From Isoetes taiwanensis (taxonomy: Eukaryota; Streptophyta; Lycopodiopsida; Isoetales; Isoetaceae): DNA of 64,000 nt. The notes beneath the pieces are model-generated. The model was not told the origin of the DNA, searched no databases, and was given only the letters and a program-made list of their open reading frames with translations. How positions within the stretch are numbered: the stretch's first letter is position 1; each line of letters starts with the position of its first letter. The position numbers and the translations under genes were made by a program. The stretch lies in NCBI GenBank assembly GCA_021234155.1, contig JAJEKV010000003.1, forward strand, positions 28,503,166 through 28,567,165, given 5' to 3'. Shown piece by piece: positions 45,904-57,160 of this stretch.

Positions 45904-46642
45904 GAACGTCCGTACTAACCTCGTTTTTTGAAATTTGCAACGTGCATATGGAAATCGAAAAGTCCATTCTCCTACAATCCATGCTTTTATACATTAAGCA
46001 AATTCAAATTTCGAATTGTAGGGGGTGGGAAGCCTGTATTGGGATGAAGTAAAGATCCCGGTTAATGTTGGGTTCACATGGACGAATCACTGGTTGGCTT
46101 AAAACCTGTTGAACTTGGGCTGAGGCAAAAAAATTCAGACCCGTTTTGGAAAATCAGCCCTCGCAAGATCCAACTTGCGTAGCTGATGCAGCGCTGAATT
46201 TTTTAATCGGTGCTGACTCCGCTAGAACTCAGCGGAGGGCCTAAACTTCTCCATGTGAACCACCCATAAGGCGCAGCCGCAGCGTCTCGAAATGAAAGTC
46301 TGATACAAAGCTTCAACCTACACATTCAAATTTTGAAATGTGGAAGGCGGGAAGCTTGTATGGCCATGGCCTCTAAATGAAATAGCGCAAGAATCGGTGA
46401 CGCGCACGCTTGGTATCTGACAAACCAAGAGACACGTGTTGCATCAGTCTGTCTGACAACCAACAGAATTAAATACATATGGCGCCATGAATGCGCGATC
46501 CCCCTTATTCCGGGAGAATATTCCAAGTAAATCTGTAATGATGAGATTTTGGTATCCTAGGTGGCATGGGAAAAAAGGAGCGGAAATATGACGTGGAATG
46601 GCTGATAGGAGGCCATTTTGAGACCCCAAATCCGCCCTAATG

Positions 46643-49600
46643 CAAATCAATTTATTGACCTTGAGCCAAAAGATGATGTGACTAGTTTGAGCCGCAAGGA
46701 ATATATGGGGTTTGACATTGAATCGCAATGCATATTAGTTGTGTAAATTTGCAAATTTAGAACCTATCAGGTAAATTGAATGAGGAGTATCTTTATTGTT
46801 ATAAGAAATGTAATAGCAAAACATGGAGGAACCTCAAATTCTCAGCAAACCGCACCATGGTTGACATGATAGTAGAATGGTTAGTTCTACTATGGAAGGA
46901 TCTACTTTTGGTTAGACTGTCCCCTTTTCTGGCTCTCTTTGCTTCGATTCATCCCGGTCCTTGTAGCATGCTTGACAGTCTTTGCTTTTAAAATCCACCA
47001 GGATGAAAAATCAACTGCTCACAGGGATTTGGCATGATAGCAGAATGGTTATTTCTACTATGAAAGGATCCACCCCAGGGTAGAATGTCCCCTTTTCAAG
47101 TCCATCGGGATGAGAAATCAATTGCTCACGGGTTGGGAGCATCCTAAGTTGCACTAGTGAGCTAAAGGATGGCTTACCACTGTTTGACTGTGATGAATGT
47201 TTTCGAACAAATGTGGATTTTCATCTGCTGTTCCACTTCTGTCGGAATCTTTATTTCCTATCATAAATTTTTTAAGATTATTCTGCATTAGAAGCAAAAA
47301 GCTCCAGCCTGTAGAGTCGTGTTTATACTTAAGTTATTTTCCATCTTAAATTCTTAAGATTGTTCCACATTAAAGGTAAATGCATCCATTCTGCTAAAAG
47401 CTCTAACTTGGAGAGTTGTGTTCTAACAGGTTGGCTGTTTAACGCTTTAAAAAGATTAAAGTTGTGAGTTTCTCAATTACCTCTGGAGCCTAAGTTCCGT
47501 CATACTTAAAAGCTAGCTTGTCCTGTGGAATGAACACTTTGTTAGAACCAAAATGCAATCAAGACACATCTCAAACTACAACCATACCATGCCATACTTT
47601 GAGAAAGAATTTACTGCCCAAATTATATGGCAGACACATATGCCAAGAATGTGTAAAATGAGTCAACAGATATTAACAATCACTCTTAAATTCATATTAT
47701 TCCCATCAAAATGGACTGAATCAAATTACTTAATCTATAGAATCCCAATTTATCCTTAGAAAAAAAAAACATAAAACCCTGTCCGTTAAGCATATATACC
47801 ATAGCTCCAAAGCCAGCCAGCCATAGGAGTTTCAACATGTCAGAAGCCTAAGCATCATACATAGCTATGAACTTATATCCGTAGACCTGGTCCCTATACA
47901 TTTTCGTTCTCATGACAGTAGCAAAACATGCCATATATTACTTCTACTCTTTTATGCTTCCAACTGATATCCTATTAATTTTTCTTAGCTGTTGTTATCC
48001 TGTAGCATCATTTACACATCATCAGACTAATAGTCTTAGCATCTAAATATCATATAGCTTAGCCTTTAAACATGCCCATCATGCTATATTAAATTTTCTA
48101 GCGTGGTTAGTCTCTTTTGTAATTTCCACATAAAGTACCTGCTGACGAAATGCCATTGCCAATGGCTGGCCTGCATAAAAAAAATACCTTATTGCATCAA
48201 GAGTGAAAACTGGAACACAAGGATCACCTGTGATGAAGAAAAGATCACCTGAAACATAATAGGAAAGCTCTGTGGCATACTGTAAGAATGATGCAGCTGC
48301 AAAATAATTTCGAAAATGGAGAATCCGGCATGTACCAAGGGACGCCATCACCACCAGGAACATATGAATATGCACTGCAGGGACTTATTTTTCAAAAAAT
48401 CCGAGACGATGACCTCCAAAAATGGTGAATCCGGCATGAAAGCTTATGGTTTCTATCAAGGGACGCCATGACCACCAGGAGCAGCGAGATGTGTTCTTAG
48501 TTACCCAGTTGGAATATGGGCGATCCAAAATGCAGCTGACCGCCAGTTTACTGGTGACTATGGGTTTGGAGCAGTCACCAGCATATTCTGGGATATTCTA
48601 GCATATACCCAGGGTATGCCAAAAACCCCACATAAGCGAGGGTTTGCCCCCCTAAGGGCAACCCAAAAAAAGAGAGCCTAATAAGTTCAATGAATAGGTG
48701 CAGTGTGAATACAGCATGATCACCTTCGGCAATGGGGAACATAGACAAAGACGCAAAGGGGACAGGTGTTCAGGAAGGTTCTTTCCTTGATTTCTTTAAT
48801 GCACATATAAGTAATGCATGTTGCTTGTGCTGGCCATTTTAGACTTCTCCTTATTGTGTAAATCGGATATTGGCTTGAATTTCCATGCAAACAGTCATTT
48901 GTTGTTTATTTTTTTAAGTAGCTTTAAAGTTAACCATTAATGCTCGAGCCTATGGAAGCTACATTAATTGCACAATGCTGACATTAGCTGAATGATTGTG
49001 TGTTGCTATGTGCCATGCAAGATGTTGGTCCATTGGTAATGCATCTATAGGTCCAGCCTTTAGATTTATTGAGTCAATTGCTATTACACAGACTGCAGCG
49101 TACATGCCTATTCATAGACAAGCCATGCCAAATTTATATAGTGGATAGCTATTGGATAGACTGCAACATGTATGATGATGCTCTTCCATAGGCATATTAA
49201 CCTTAAAGAATTTGTTTACTAATTATCTACTTTACTGCAGCAACGATCTGTCAAATTAGTCTCACTTTCTTGATTGGTCTAACTGCAGTCAAAAGTTTAT
49301 ATGTGAATAAATTGTACCTTAGACGCTATATGTTACCATGCTCTTACTTCATTCTCCTCTTCCGGATATTGTCATAATGCAATTTTTCTCTTGCAAATAT
49401 TTCATTCCTTAGGTTTGTGGCTTTTAGTGTCTTCTGTTATGATATTTGTTGCATTGCAGAGAGATCCACTTTTGCGACATGTGATATCATGCAAACATCA
49501 AGAATATCATCGCAACTTTGTGTCTCTTACTGCTCACTCTGGAATGTAAATAGAATTACATTTACATTATGTTTAAACTAGAATGGCTCTAGATTCTAAC

Positions 49601-50760
49601 ATATTTGCTTAATTGCATTTGAGACCGTTAGGTTTGAAGGGGCCAGATTTCAGGAGACACATGCCATCTGATGGTTTTGGGTCTTGATTAAACATGCGAT
49701 AGAGCCGAAATGGAAAGAGCGTTTCTGACGGATCTGAACGCTTGTTGCAGAACCTTTTTGAAAGGTTTCAGTGATGGAAGCATAATTTCAGTTATGAATG
49801 CTCCAAAGGAAGAAGAAGAGAGTGTGGCTAAGTTTCCTACAAAAACCTCGTCTCATCCTCATTACAAAAGGAGTAGGCTCAGGATGGGCAGGCTCGGGAG
49901 AAATTAGGGCCAAGGCTAGCAAGACAATTGCGGAAAAATTAAAACTCTGAACTTGGAGAGACAAAAAACTTCAACTGGTCTGCGTAGAGATCTTCAATTG
50001 TCTACTGTGCATTATTGTGTAGTTTAAGCTGCAATACAATAAGCAAGAAAGATTTGGGCAGCAAAAGGTGGCGCTAATCTTGGTATACAAACCTCAGACT
50101 AAGGCTGTCGAAGAAAGTCAAGGATCAAGAATTTAATATTGTAAAGAAGGTCGGAAGGGACCTCTGCATCCATCTTTGAGATGGCCCTGTTCAAGTGCTG
50201 AAATACAACCTGCATATGAACATGCTAAAGAGGTCTTGTCACAAAGGTCAGCCTTTTCTGCTATTTCTGCTGCTTTGAGACCTTATTTGGCTGATAAAAA
50301 AATTGGAAAAATTATGGCAAGTGCCTTTTTTTTCTCGAAAAGGCACACTAAAACAGGAATAACACTAGGTAAGGCAGTGATATGAAAGGTATATAGGAGG
50401 ATCAGGATTAGCAACAGAGTTGATTAACTACATCACAATAAAGATCCGTGTCACCAGAAAGAAGAAAGAAAAAGAGTCAGGGACTGAATGGTAATTCAAC
50501 TGTGAAAGCGCATGAGACATTGGTTTGTCGCATGGCCTCTATAAAGCATGCATGATGCCTGCAGAGTCTATTAGACATGCTAGCAATCAATCACATCTAT
50601 ACATGTGTGGAATGAAAAGTCAACAAACACTACAAGTAAACCGGCTGAAGAAAAACATAGCAGATCTCGCAAATCAATCCAAGACTAGAAGAAAAAATCA
50701 ATAGAGGTAAAAAGCAGGAAAAAGCAATATTATGTTGTTTTCTAGATATGAAAGACATCA
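46643..50760. other. 4.1 kb without a recognised gene
   Basis: Holds diverged duplications: GATAGTAGAATGGTTAGTTC...CCCCTTTTC at about 46866-46930 and 47034-47100, and GAATCCGGCAT...AAGGGACGCCATCACCACCAGGA at 48319-48362 and 48429-48480. A coding-like stretch lies at about 48485-48590 (DVFLVTQLEYGRSKMQLTAS), and ORFs at 49710-49907 and 50176-50385 (VLSQRSAFSAISAALRPYLA) have no domain. Missing F-box exons were searched for by eye and not found. Confidence 0.4.
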
Positions 50761-50765
50761 TTATC
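50761..50765. repeat. Target site duplication TTATC (left)
   Basis: Direct repeat of 53457-53461, immediately outside the LTRs. Confidence 0.95.
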
Positions 50766-51566
50766 TGATACGGAGTCATAGCTCGGGGGAGTGGTCTACG
50801 GCGCCAAGGTTATGTGGCATGGAAAAATATGGCAAAGTTGTGGAACTATGGCAAGGTTGTGATATCTAGGATGGGGTCGAGAACCATTGGTTGGAGAGAT
50901 ATCAAGGGGAATCAATTATCAAGCAAAAGGGGCGGACTATTTTGCACAAAAAGGCCATAGATAATATCCATATGATAAGTCATATAATCTAATTAAAGGC
51001 AAGGAGATATTTTGAGAAAAAGGCAACTCGTGCTAAAAAAGGCTAAAGTCGCAGAGAGATCTATAAATAGAACCGAAACTTCAGTTGGACATAGCTCGGC
51101 AACCAGAAGTCGGATTGCAGCGACCTTTACCTCATTGGAACCGGCTCGGAGTCTAGTTTCCGAAGTAGGGTGGCACATATCCTAGTTCATCCGTATGAGG
51201 GAGTAATAGCCAAAAAGGTGACAGGGGGTCACAAATTGCTGCCATAGCGACTTCACAGATCTGCAATTGCTTTTATGATGTGTGGCTACGTGGAGTAGCT
51301 AGACTAGCCTGGAGGGCCAATAAGCCAGATATTGTCTTTGCCCAATGGACTACGTGGAGTAGCCAGATATTGTTTGCTCATGGTCTACGCGGAGTAGTCA
51401 GATACTGTTTGCTGAGCCAGTTGCCAGATGATTGCCATAACCCTGTGGACCCGGTTGGGTGGTTAAACGTGCTCATCAATGTATTTGTCTGTGATATATA
51501 TGATGTTCTTCAAATAAGATGCTGTTGTTCAGTTGTTTAGCTTTTCATAAACAATGAATCGTATAA
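50766..51566 (+). repeat. 5' LTR
   Basis: Starts TGATACGGAGTC and ends TCGTATAA (the 3' LTR has the canonical TCGTATCA, so one base has mutated). A TATA box CTATAAATAG lies at 51061-51070. Three short stem-loops CTAC-GTGGA-GTAG (51286, 51350) and CTAC-GCGGA-GTAG (51385) are in the 3' part. Confidence 0.95.
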
Positions 51567-51568
51567 AG

Positions 51569-51580
51569 TGGTATCAGAGC
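51569..51580 (+). promoter_or_regulatory. Primer binding site, initiator Met-tRNA
   Basis: TGGTATCAGAGC is the classic plant retrotransposon site complementary to the 3' end of initiator methionine tRNA, two bases from the LTR. Confidence 0.97.
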
Positions 51581-51715
51581 GGAAGTTTATGATTCTTTTG
51601 GGGATCTATGGGCTATGGAAACATCACCAAGATTTGTATTCCTACTCTGGATTAGAACCAAGAAGAAGGAACTAGTGGTGGTATTATACTCTAAGGCTGT
51701 AACACACCGAGAATC

Positions 51716-51976
51716 TTGCAAGTTTGTGCTGCAAGGACAGTTGGGTTGAACTTCGTTAAAAAGTGTGTTGGGGCCAAGTATATGAGTGAACTGGCGAATC
51801 CTTGGCGAATCCTTGGAGCATGGCGTCCAAGTAAGGAGGATTTGACGACTACTACTTCAAGTGAAGCTGGGGCATCAGTAGCAGAAAAAAATTCGGTGCT
51901 TTCGTGGAGAATGCTCGAAGCATATAGGGACCAACTTGTTGAGAACGAATTCGGATTATTGGGGAAATTCCTATGA
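51716..51976 (+). CDS. Small ORF in the LTR element interior, 86 codons
   Basis: The product begins MQVCAARTVGLNFVKKCVGA and includes SELANPWRILGAWRPSKEDL. It lies where gag would start. No gag or zinc-knuckle motif is present. It may be a gag remnant, but similarity cannot be judged by eye. Confidence 0.3.
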   Translation: MQVCAARTVGLNFVKKCVGAKYMSELANPWRILGAWRPSKEDLTTTTSSEAGASVAEKNSVLSWRMLEAYRDQLVENEFGLLGKFL

Positions 51977-52307
51977 TCTTTTGAGGGATTATGGAATAAA
52001 TAAAAGCATCTTGCTTGGGTTTGCAGAGTCAGATCGTGGTGATCTGAAAGGCCGGCTGGCCGTGGTATAAATATTTGACTTTGGAAGTCATACTAACACG
52101 TGACCTTAATTGCAGGTTTGCTTAGTGATAAGCGCTGGGAAGGAACTTTACGGACAAGTTGTCAAGGATATGGATGCTAAAATTTGGATGCGGAATCTCA
52201 AATTATTTCCTATGGGACAGACTTATGGGTAAAGTTTGTAAGTTGATTTTCTTTATGCGGAATAGAGAATAAGAATTTTATTTCTTGTGTGTACCCATGG
52301 TAGATTG

Positions 52308-52509
52308 GTATCGTGGATATACTGTATCGTGGAGATACAATCAAGTAGTACCGCAGAGGTACGAAAGATAATAAAGCACCGTGGAGGTACAAGGATATAT
52401 CGTACTGCGGAAGTACGCGGATATCCATAACTGCTTCTAGAGTTTTGCAGGGATTAAGAGAATTGGAAACGTGGAAGGTTCCAATGGGTATAAGGTACTG
52501 TGGAAGTAC
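52308..52509 (+). ncRNA. Array of stem-loops with GTGGA-type loops in the LTR element
   Basis: Seven short hairpins share a five-base loop G(T/C)(G/A)GA but have different stems whose two sides change together: GTAT/ATAC (52308), TGTATC/GATACA (52323), GTACC/GGTAC (52348), CACC/GGT(A) (52376), CGTACT/AGTACG (52401), TTGGAA/TTCCAA (52463) and GTACT/AGTAC (52495). Compensatory changes suggest that the RNA fold matters. The same loop occurs in the three CTAC/GTAG hairpins of each LTR. Function unknown; packaging or translation signals are possible. Confidence 0.6.
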
Positions 52510-52642
52510 AATAACCTATATAACCATTATTGAGTTCGCAGGGTCTAGGAACTCCCAGGTGCACGTTGATGTGGAACAACCGCCTTGAGAAGGGATGGCC
52601 CAAATTAGAGCGAGCTTGGACGATCGCGGACGATCTCTTTTT

Positions 52643-52656
52643 GAGAAGGGATGGAC
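52643..52656 (+). promoter_or_regulatory. Polypurine tract candidate
   Basis: GAGAAGGGATGGAC directly precedes the 3' LTR, as expected for the plus-strand primer. The word GAGAAGGGATGG also occurs at about 52588. Confidence 0.7.
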
Positions 52657-53456
52657 TGATACAGAGTCATAGCACGGGGGAGTGGTCTACGGCGCCAAGG
52701 TTATGTGGCATGGCAAAATATGGCAAAGTTGTGGAACTATGGCAAGGTTGTGATATCTAGGATGGGGTCGAGAACCATTGGTTGGAGAGATATCAAGGGG
52801 AATCAATGATCAAGCAAAAGGGGCGGACTATTTTGCACAAAAAGGCCATAGATAATATCCATATGATAAGTCATATAATATAATTAAAGGCAAGGAGATA
52901 TTTTGAGAAAAAGGCAACTCATGCTAAAAAAGGCTAAAGTCGCAGAGAGATCTATAAATAGAACCGAAATTTCAGTTGGACATAGCTCGGCAACCAGAAG
53001 TCAGATTGCAGCGACCTTTACTCATTAGAACCGGCTCGGAGTCTAGTTTCCGAATTGGGGTGGCACATATCCTAATTCATCCGTATGAGGGAGTAATGGC
53101 CGAAAAGGTGACAGGGGGTCACAAATTACTGCCATAGCGACTTCACAGATCTGCCATTGCTTTTATGATGTGTGGCTACGTGGAGTAGCTAGACTAGCCT
53201 GGAGGGCCAATAAGCCAGATATTGTCTTTGCCCAATGGACTATGCGGAGTAGCCAGATATTGTTTGCTCATGGTCTACGCGGAGTAGCCAGATACTGTTT
53301 GCTGAGCCAGTTGCCAGATGATTGCCATAACCCTGTGGACCCGGTTGGGTGGTTAAACGTGCTCATCAATGTATTTGTCTGTGATATATATGATGTTCTT
53401 CAAATAAGATGCTGTTGTTCAGTTGTTTAGCTTTTCATAAACAATGAATCGTATCA
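52657..53456 (+). repeat. 3' LTR
   Basis: TGATACAGAGTC...TCGTATCA. Near-identical to the 5' LTR; the TATA box is at 52952-52961. The second stem-loop reads CTAT-GCGGA-GTAG here, a change that still allows G-U pairing. Confidence 0.95.
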
Positions 53457-53461
53457 TTATC
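53457..53461. repeat. Target site duplication TTATC (right)
   Basis: Matches 50761-50765 exactly. Confidence 0.95.
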
Positions 53462-53830
53462 CTATAATTTAGAGACGACAAAGTTATCACATCATTATTC
53501 TATAACTTCGAGGCGACGAAGTTATCAAACAATGAAACAAATCCAAAAACACTAAATTAAACCAACTGATCTAAGATTAGACAAAAACTCGACTAGTGTT
53601 AAAAAGCAGGAAAAAGCAATCTACAGTATAAACATGAAAATGAAACAAAAACAAACTTTCTTAACGACCTTAACTTTCTATAGCACAAACTAAGAGATCT
53701 AATACAATCAAGGACCTAATAGAAAAGTAAGAAAACCTAAAACTCGTGGAACATATAGGCTGAAAAAAGGTCTCAAGGGAAAAATAGACATTCCAAAAAG
53801 GTCCGTCTTCCCAAGAATGATGGTTCTATA

Positions 53831-54014
53831 TTGCATTCTTTTGCCCTAATGGAAGTCACATCCCTCTATTTCTTTAGCTATTTGGGAACTAGATCCTCCT
53901 TCCCTAAAAGAGTTAATAGAACCATTGCATTCTTTTACCCTAATGGAAGTCACATCCCTCTATTTCCTTAGCTCTTTGGGAACTAGATCCTCCTTTCCTA
54001 AAAGAGTTAATGAA
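53831..54014. repeat. Tandem duplication, period 104 bp
   Basis: TTGCATTCTTTTGCCCTAAT at 53831 recurs at 53935 with GGAAGTCACATCCCTCTATT and TTGGGAACTAGATCCTCCTT in both. Few differences. Confidence 0.95.
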
Positions 54015-54624
54015 GCTTTTTAGTAATTACACTTTCATTGGCGATCAATGTGCAGAAGCAAGTTGAAAAAAAAACCTTCAAGTAGTGAAAACACTTAACG
54101 GATGACAGTTAGAGTTATTAAATTAGATATTTGATTTTCTTGCAGGGCATAGACGAAGGTAGGCCACAAATGTGAAAATGCTCTTAAATGGTCTGACGAC
54201 CTCCCCATCAAGGCACATAAGCATAATTTCATTAATTGTGGACTTTGGCTGAGTCCATATGACTCCCAAATGGACCCGATTTTTTAGAATATAAGGGTTT
54301 TAATTAGTAGAATGATGCAAATTTTCGAAATGTGTGCAGGTAGGTGAGATGGCAGGCCTTGTATCTATTAAGCCAAAGAAGTGCGAACCGAGTTTGTGTC
54401 TTGCCCAAGCGCCTTCTGTAGACGTGGTCTCGCCACAGCAGCCGACATTCGCAAATCTGCATAGTGTAGATTCATAGTCGTGCGGTCGTAATGGTCCGAA
54501 CCAGCAGCCGATGGATTCACAATGAGCGAAATGCGATTGCCATATCGCCCGAGCCAATATTAGCTCATGCGAATCAGCTTGAGTTGAGGGCGAGAACGAG
54601 ATAAACCAAAATGGCACGTAAGAA
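54015..54624. other. Upstream region of the unknown 54625 ORF
   Basis: A minus-strand ORF (54300-54617) has no recognised domain. Composition shifts to higher GC from about 54330 onward, marking the start of the gene-like right-hand segment. Confidence 0.4.
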
Positions 54625-54993
54625 ATGAGAAGCCAACTCGGGAAGCTCCTTCGCCGTGGAGAGTTGATGAAGGGCGGCGATGAGCCGGATCACCTCAAGC
54701 AGGTAGAGCTGGAAGGTCGCTTGATTTCCTTGAAACGCCATATTTACAGGGCAGAAGCTCTGAAGAGGTTGCTGAAAATGGAGGATGTTTGGCTGCACAA
54801 CACTTTCCGGTCGTTGTTTAAGAAGCTTTACAAGAAGGAAAAGAGGCAGCATGTGGCTTTGGTAACGAAACTCATCCTCAGCACTCCCTATCCGATGGGA
54901 GAATTGGATGACTGGCTGGATCTGTACTGCCGACAAGCCATAACAGAGTTCCAACTGGGGGATCTAATTGCGGTGGAACTGGATGTTGACTGA
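54625..54993 (+). CDS. Unknown basic protein, 122 residues
   Basis: A single open frame from ATG 54625 to TGA 54993 with balanced, protein-like composition: MRSQLGKLLRRGELMKGGDE, LISLKRHIYRAEALKRLLKM, FRSLFKKLYKKEKRQHVALV, DDWLDLYCRQAITEFQLGDL. The middle is a Lys/Arg-rich amphipathic helix pattern and the C-terminus is acidic. No signal peptide, membrane segment or known domain. AT-rich 3' sequence follows. The opposite strand also has a long ORF (54574-54954), so one may be a shadow; I prefer this strand because of its codon pattern. Confidence 0.45.
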   Translation: MRSQLGKLLRRGELMKGGDEPDHLKQVELEGRLISLKRHIYRAEALKRLLKMEDVWLHNTFRSLFKKLYKKEKRQHVALVTKLILSTPYPMGELDDWLDLYCRQAITEFQLGDLIAVELDVD

Positions 54994-55876
54994 AACGTCC
55001 ATGTTTAATATTATCTATTATTATATATTATCTTTCTGTTCAACTATCTCTTTTGAGGCATGTTGTTTAGTTGATATTATTATCTACGTAATCCATCCAT
55101 GTACTCCATTCCTATATGAATAGAATGTTTTTGTCTACATTGAGAACAGCCCAATGACGTGCAATTTCGAACAAGAATATCGAGGCCTCGGGGGCGAAAT
55201 TGGGCGCCCGCCCACTTTCCTTCCTGAGGAAATTGGGCGCCCGCCCAATTTCCTTCGGGAATAGGCTCCCCCAGAAACTGGGCGGCCGCCGACTTTGCCC
55301 TTCAGATGGCTTGAAGCTAGTTGCATGAAGGCTTCCGCTTTGAGGAAAATAGGGCGCCCGCCCACTTTCCTTCTTGCAGGCAAAAGGGAAAACGAAAAAC
55401 GTGAAATCGAACCGAAGATAAGAACTGAAACATAACAACTGATTCATGGACAACACAGTTACATCATCATATCATATAAAGTTATTAAATACATGAGTCA
55501 TAGATTGTAATTATTGGTGATTCTATTAATCTCAAAAGCCTCGCGCTCCGGAACCCACACAATATGGATAGTAACATGATACTCGCCGGGGGAGTCTTTC
55601 TTTCGACCAGTAGCTATACCATACAGCGACAGCCAGGGATCGAGAGAGATCCCTTTCAACTCGCAGCATAAAGATCGTCATAGGTCATAAGGCAAGTAAG
55701 GGTGTCAACATGGGGCTGTGAAGATGGCGAGACATGGCGTGAATGTCTTTGTCTTGTCGAATGCTGACTATATTTATAGCCAAGGAATTATTGATGACTC
55801 TTGTAAAAGCATTATTGGTTGTATATACGATTGTACATCCAATAATCTTTGCGCACAATACCTTCAATAATGATTG

Positions 55877-55890
55877 TGGGTATAAATATA
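55877..55890 (+). promoter_or_regulatory. TATA box candidate
   Basis: GGGTATAAATATATC precedes the small ORF at 55904 by only about 15 bases, so transcription would start inside that ORF; the match is good but its use is doubtful. A minus-strand GGCTATAAATATAG also lies at about 55768-55782. Confidence 0.35.
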
Positions 55891-55903
55891 TCTCAAACTA
55901 ATT

Positions 55904-56110
55904 TTGACCATCAAATTTGGCCTTCGTCTAGCCATGTGGTCTCATTACGGTCCTGAGCGTGATTCCATCAACCGCAAGATGAATCACGAAAACTTCAAGC
56001 GATGCGAGCGAGAGATACCGATGGAAGACCGGATGACCCACGAAAGTCGCTCTAAATCCTCGCCATTATCCACGATCCCTTCGACGTTATCATCCATCGA
56101 TATGGAATAG
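55904..56110 (+). CDS. Small unknown ORF, 68 codons
   Basis: Reads MTIKFGLRLAMWSHYGPERD then NHENFKRCEREIPMEDRMTH. No domain. Hydrophilic and charged. The TATA-like motif is too close to the ATG for a normal transcript, so this may be an exon of something larger or chance. Confidence 0.25.
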   Translation: MTIKFGLRLAMWSHYGPERDSINRKMNHENFKRCEREIPMEDRMTHESRSKSSPLSTIPSTLSSIDME

Positions 56111-56447
56111 AGAGCATCAAATGTACATGATAGAGAAGATCATTTGGGGTGCACGGTGAAAATGACTCGGAAGAGTCCCCTAAATGAGCGCTTGTCATCT
56201 TGTTGTAATCGATTTGTAATCATCTATGAGATAAAGTATTAGTACAACTTGTCTTCTATATGTGCAACTTGTCCAACATGTCGCGTGAAATTGGGGCAGC
56301 CCACTTTGCCCTTGAATGCTCATATCGAATGATGCGCGAAATTGGGCGGCCGCCCAATTTCAGGCGGGTCTATCTGTGTGTACCTTATACGGTTTTTTGT
56401 TGCGCTAGAATGTACGCCAATAATTGACATCAATAATTTCTCACGAC

Positions 56448-56565
56448 TATAAAAGCAGCTCCCTTTGCATTCATCTCTCATGGCTTCCTTGCCGGATCGT
56501 CAGGAGAACATCCAATCCTTCAAGTGCTACTTGAGTTACAACGATATTTGCGGTGCTATATGACT
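56448..56565 (+). CDS. TATA box plus 28-codon ORF
   Basis: GACTATAAAAGCAGC (TATAAAA at about 56450) is followed 30 bases later by CATTCATCTCTC and an ATG at 56479 that opens MASLPDRQENIQSFKCYLSY, ending at TGA 56563-56565. Spacing and context look like a true plant core promoter. The short product may be the first exon of a spliced gene or a small peptide. Confidence 0.35.
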
Positions 56566-57160
56566 TGTGTTAGTCTTGATCCATGGCTCCGGTCAAAGCG
56601 GATGGACTGCGGTAATTGCGGGGAAGCTCACTCGTGTTGTGGTCCACTGTATTGGCTTCCCCGATCGCCAGATCTTTGGTGAATGGCATCGCCTTGGCAG
56701 GCGTTGACGACGAGTGACTCTTTGTACACTCGGATATGTTAATGTACCTGACAAGGATATAATAATGTTGTAAGGATGTAATAAGCATAGTCAATATTAT
56801 ATAATGTAACGTACCTGAGTAATTCCTGAGGGTCTGCTCTTTGATCTCCACTGTTTCTGCAGCTCCACTTCACTTCATGTTTGATGGCGCTTACTCTGCC
56901 AGTAAATTGGGCGCCCGCCCAATTTACTGCGGAGGATAGCGAAGTCAAATAAATTTAATAAAAGGCTATAGTTTCTAAGGGTTAACCAAATTCGGCGCCC
57001 GCCCAATTTGGTTAGCAAATTGGGCGGGCGCCCAATTTGGTTAGCAAAGTAAACTAGAGAAATTTAAGACAAGGAAATGAGTGCAACGTTATCATTTCTG
57101 AAAAAGAAGTATGAACAATTGTTATTAACATATTTCACGTATTTTCAAATCATAAGTCGC

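Larger units (their letters stand above)
42694..46642. mobile_element. 3.95-kb element with 32-bp TIRs carrying a hairpin array
   Basis: The left end CATTAGGGCGGATTTGGGG...ATGGCC (42694-42725) is repeated without mismatch, inverted, at 46611-46642. A second inverted block ATTCCACGTCAT lies 50 bases inside the left end and 43 bases inside the right. CAAAT flanks both ends (42689-42693, 46643-46647), a candidate 5-bp target duplication; an alternative, longer, imperfect flank repeat (AATGCA..AATC) also exists. No transposase domain is seen. The interior holds six hairpins and one ORF. Superfamily unknown. Confidence 0.7.
50766..53456 (+). mobile_element. Non-autonomous LTR retrotransposon, 2,691 bp
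   Basis: Two direct LTRs of about 800 bp that begin TGATAC, a Met-tRNA primer site two bases inside the 5' LTR, a purine-rich tract before the 3' LTR and a perfect TTATC duplication give a complete element. The internal region is only about 1.09 kb and encodes no gag, protease, RT or integrase, so it depends on another element. The LTRs differ at only a few tens of positions or fewer, which indicates recent insertion. Size lies between TRIM and LARD classes. Confidence 0.95.

Noticed and set aside
50766-53456. Segmental duplication rather than LTRs for the 800-bp direct repeats
   Set aside because: TG start, CA end, 5-bp target duplication, Met-tRNA primer site and polypurine tract at the right places make LTRs certain.
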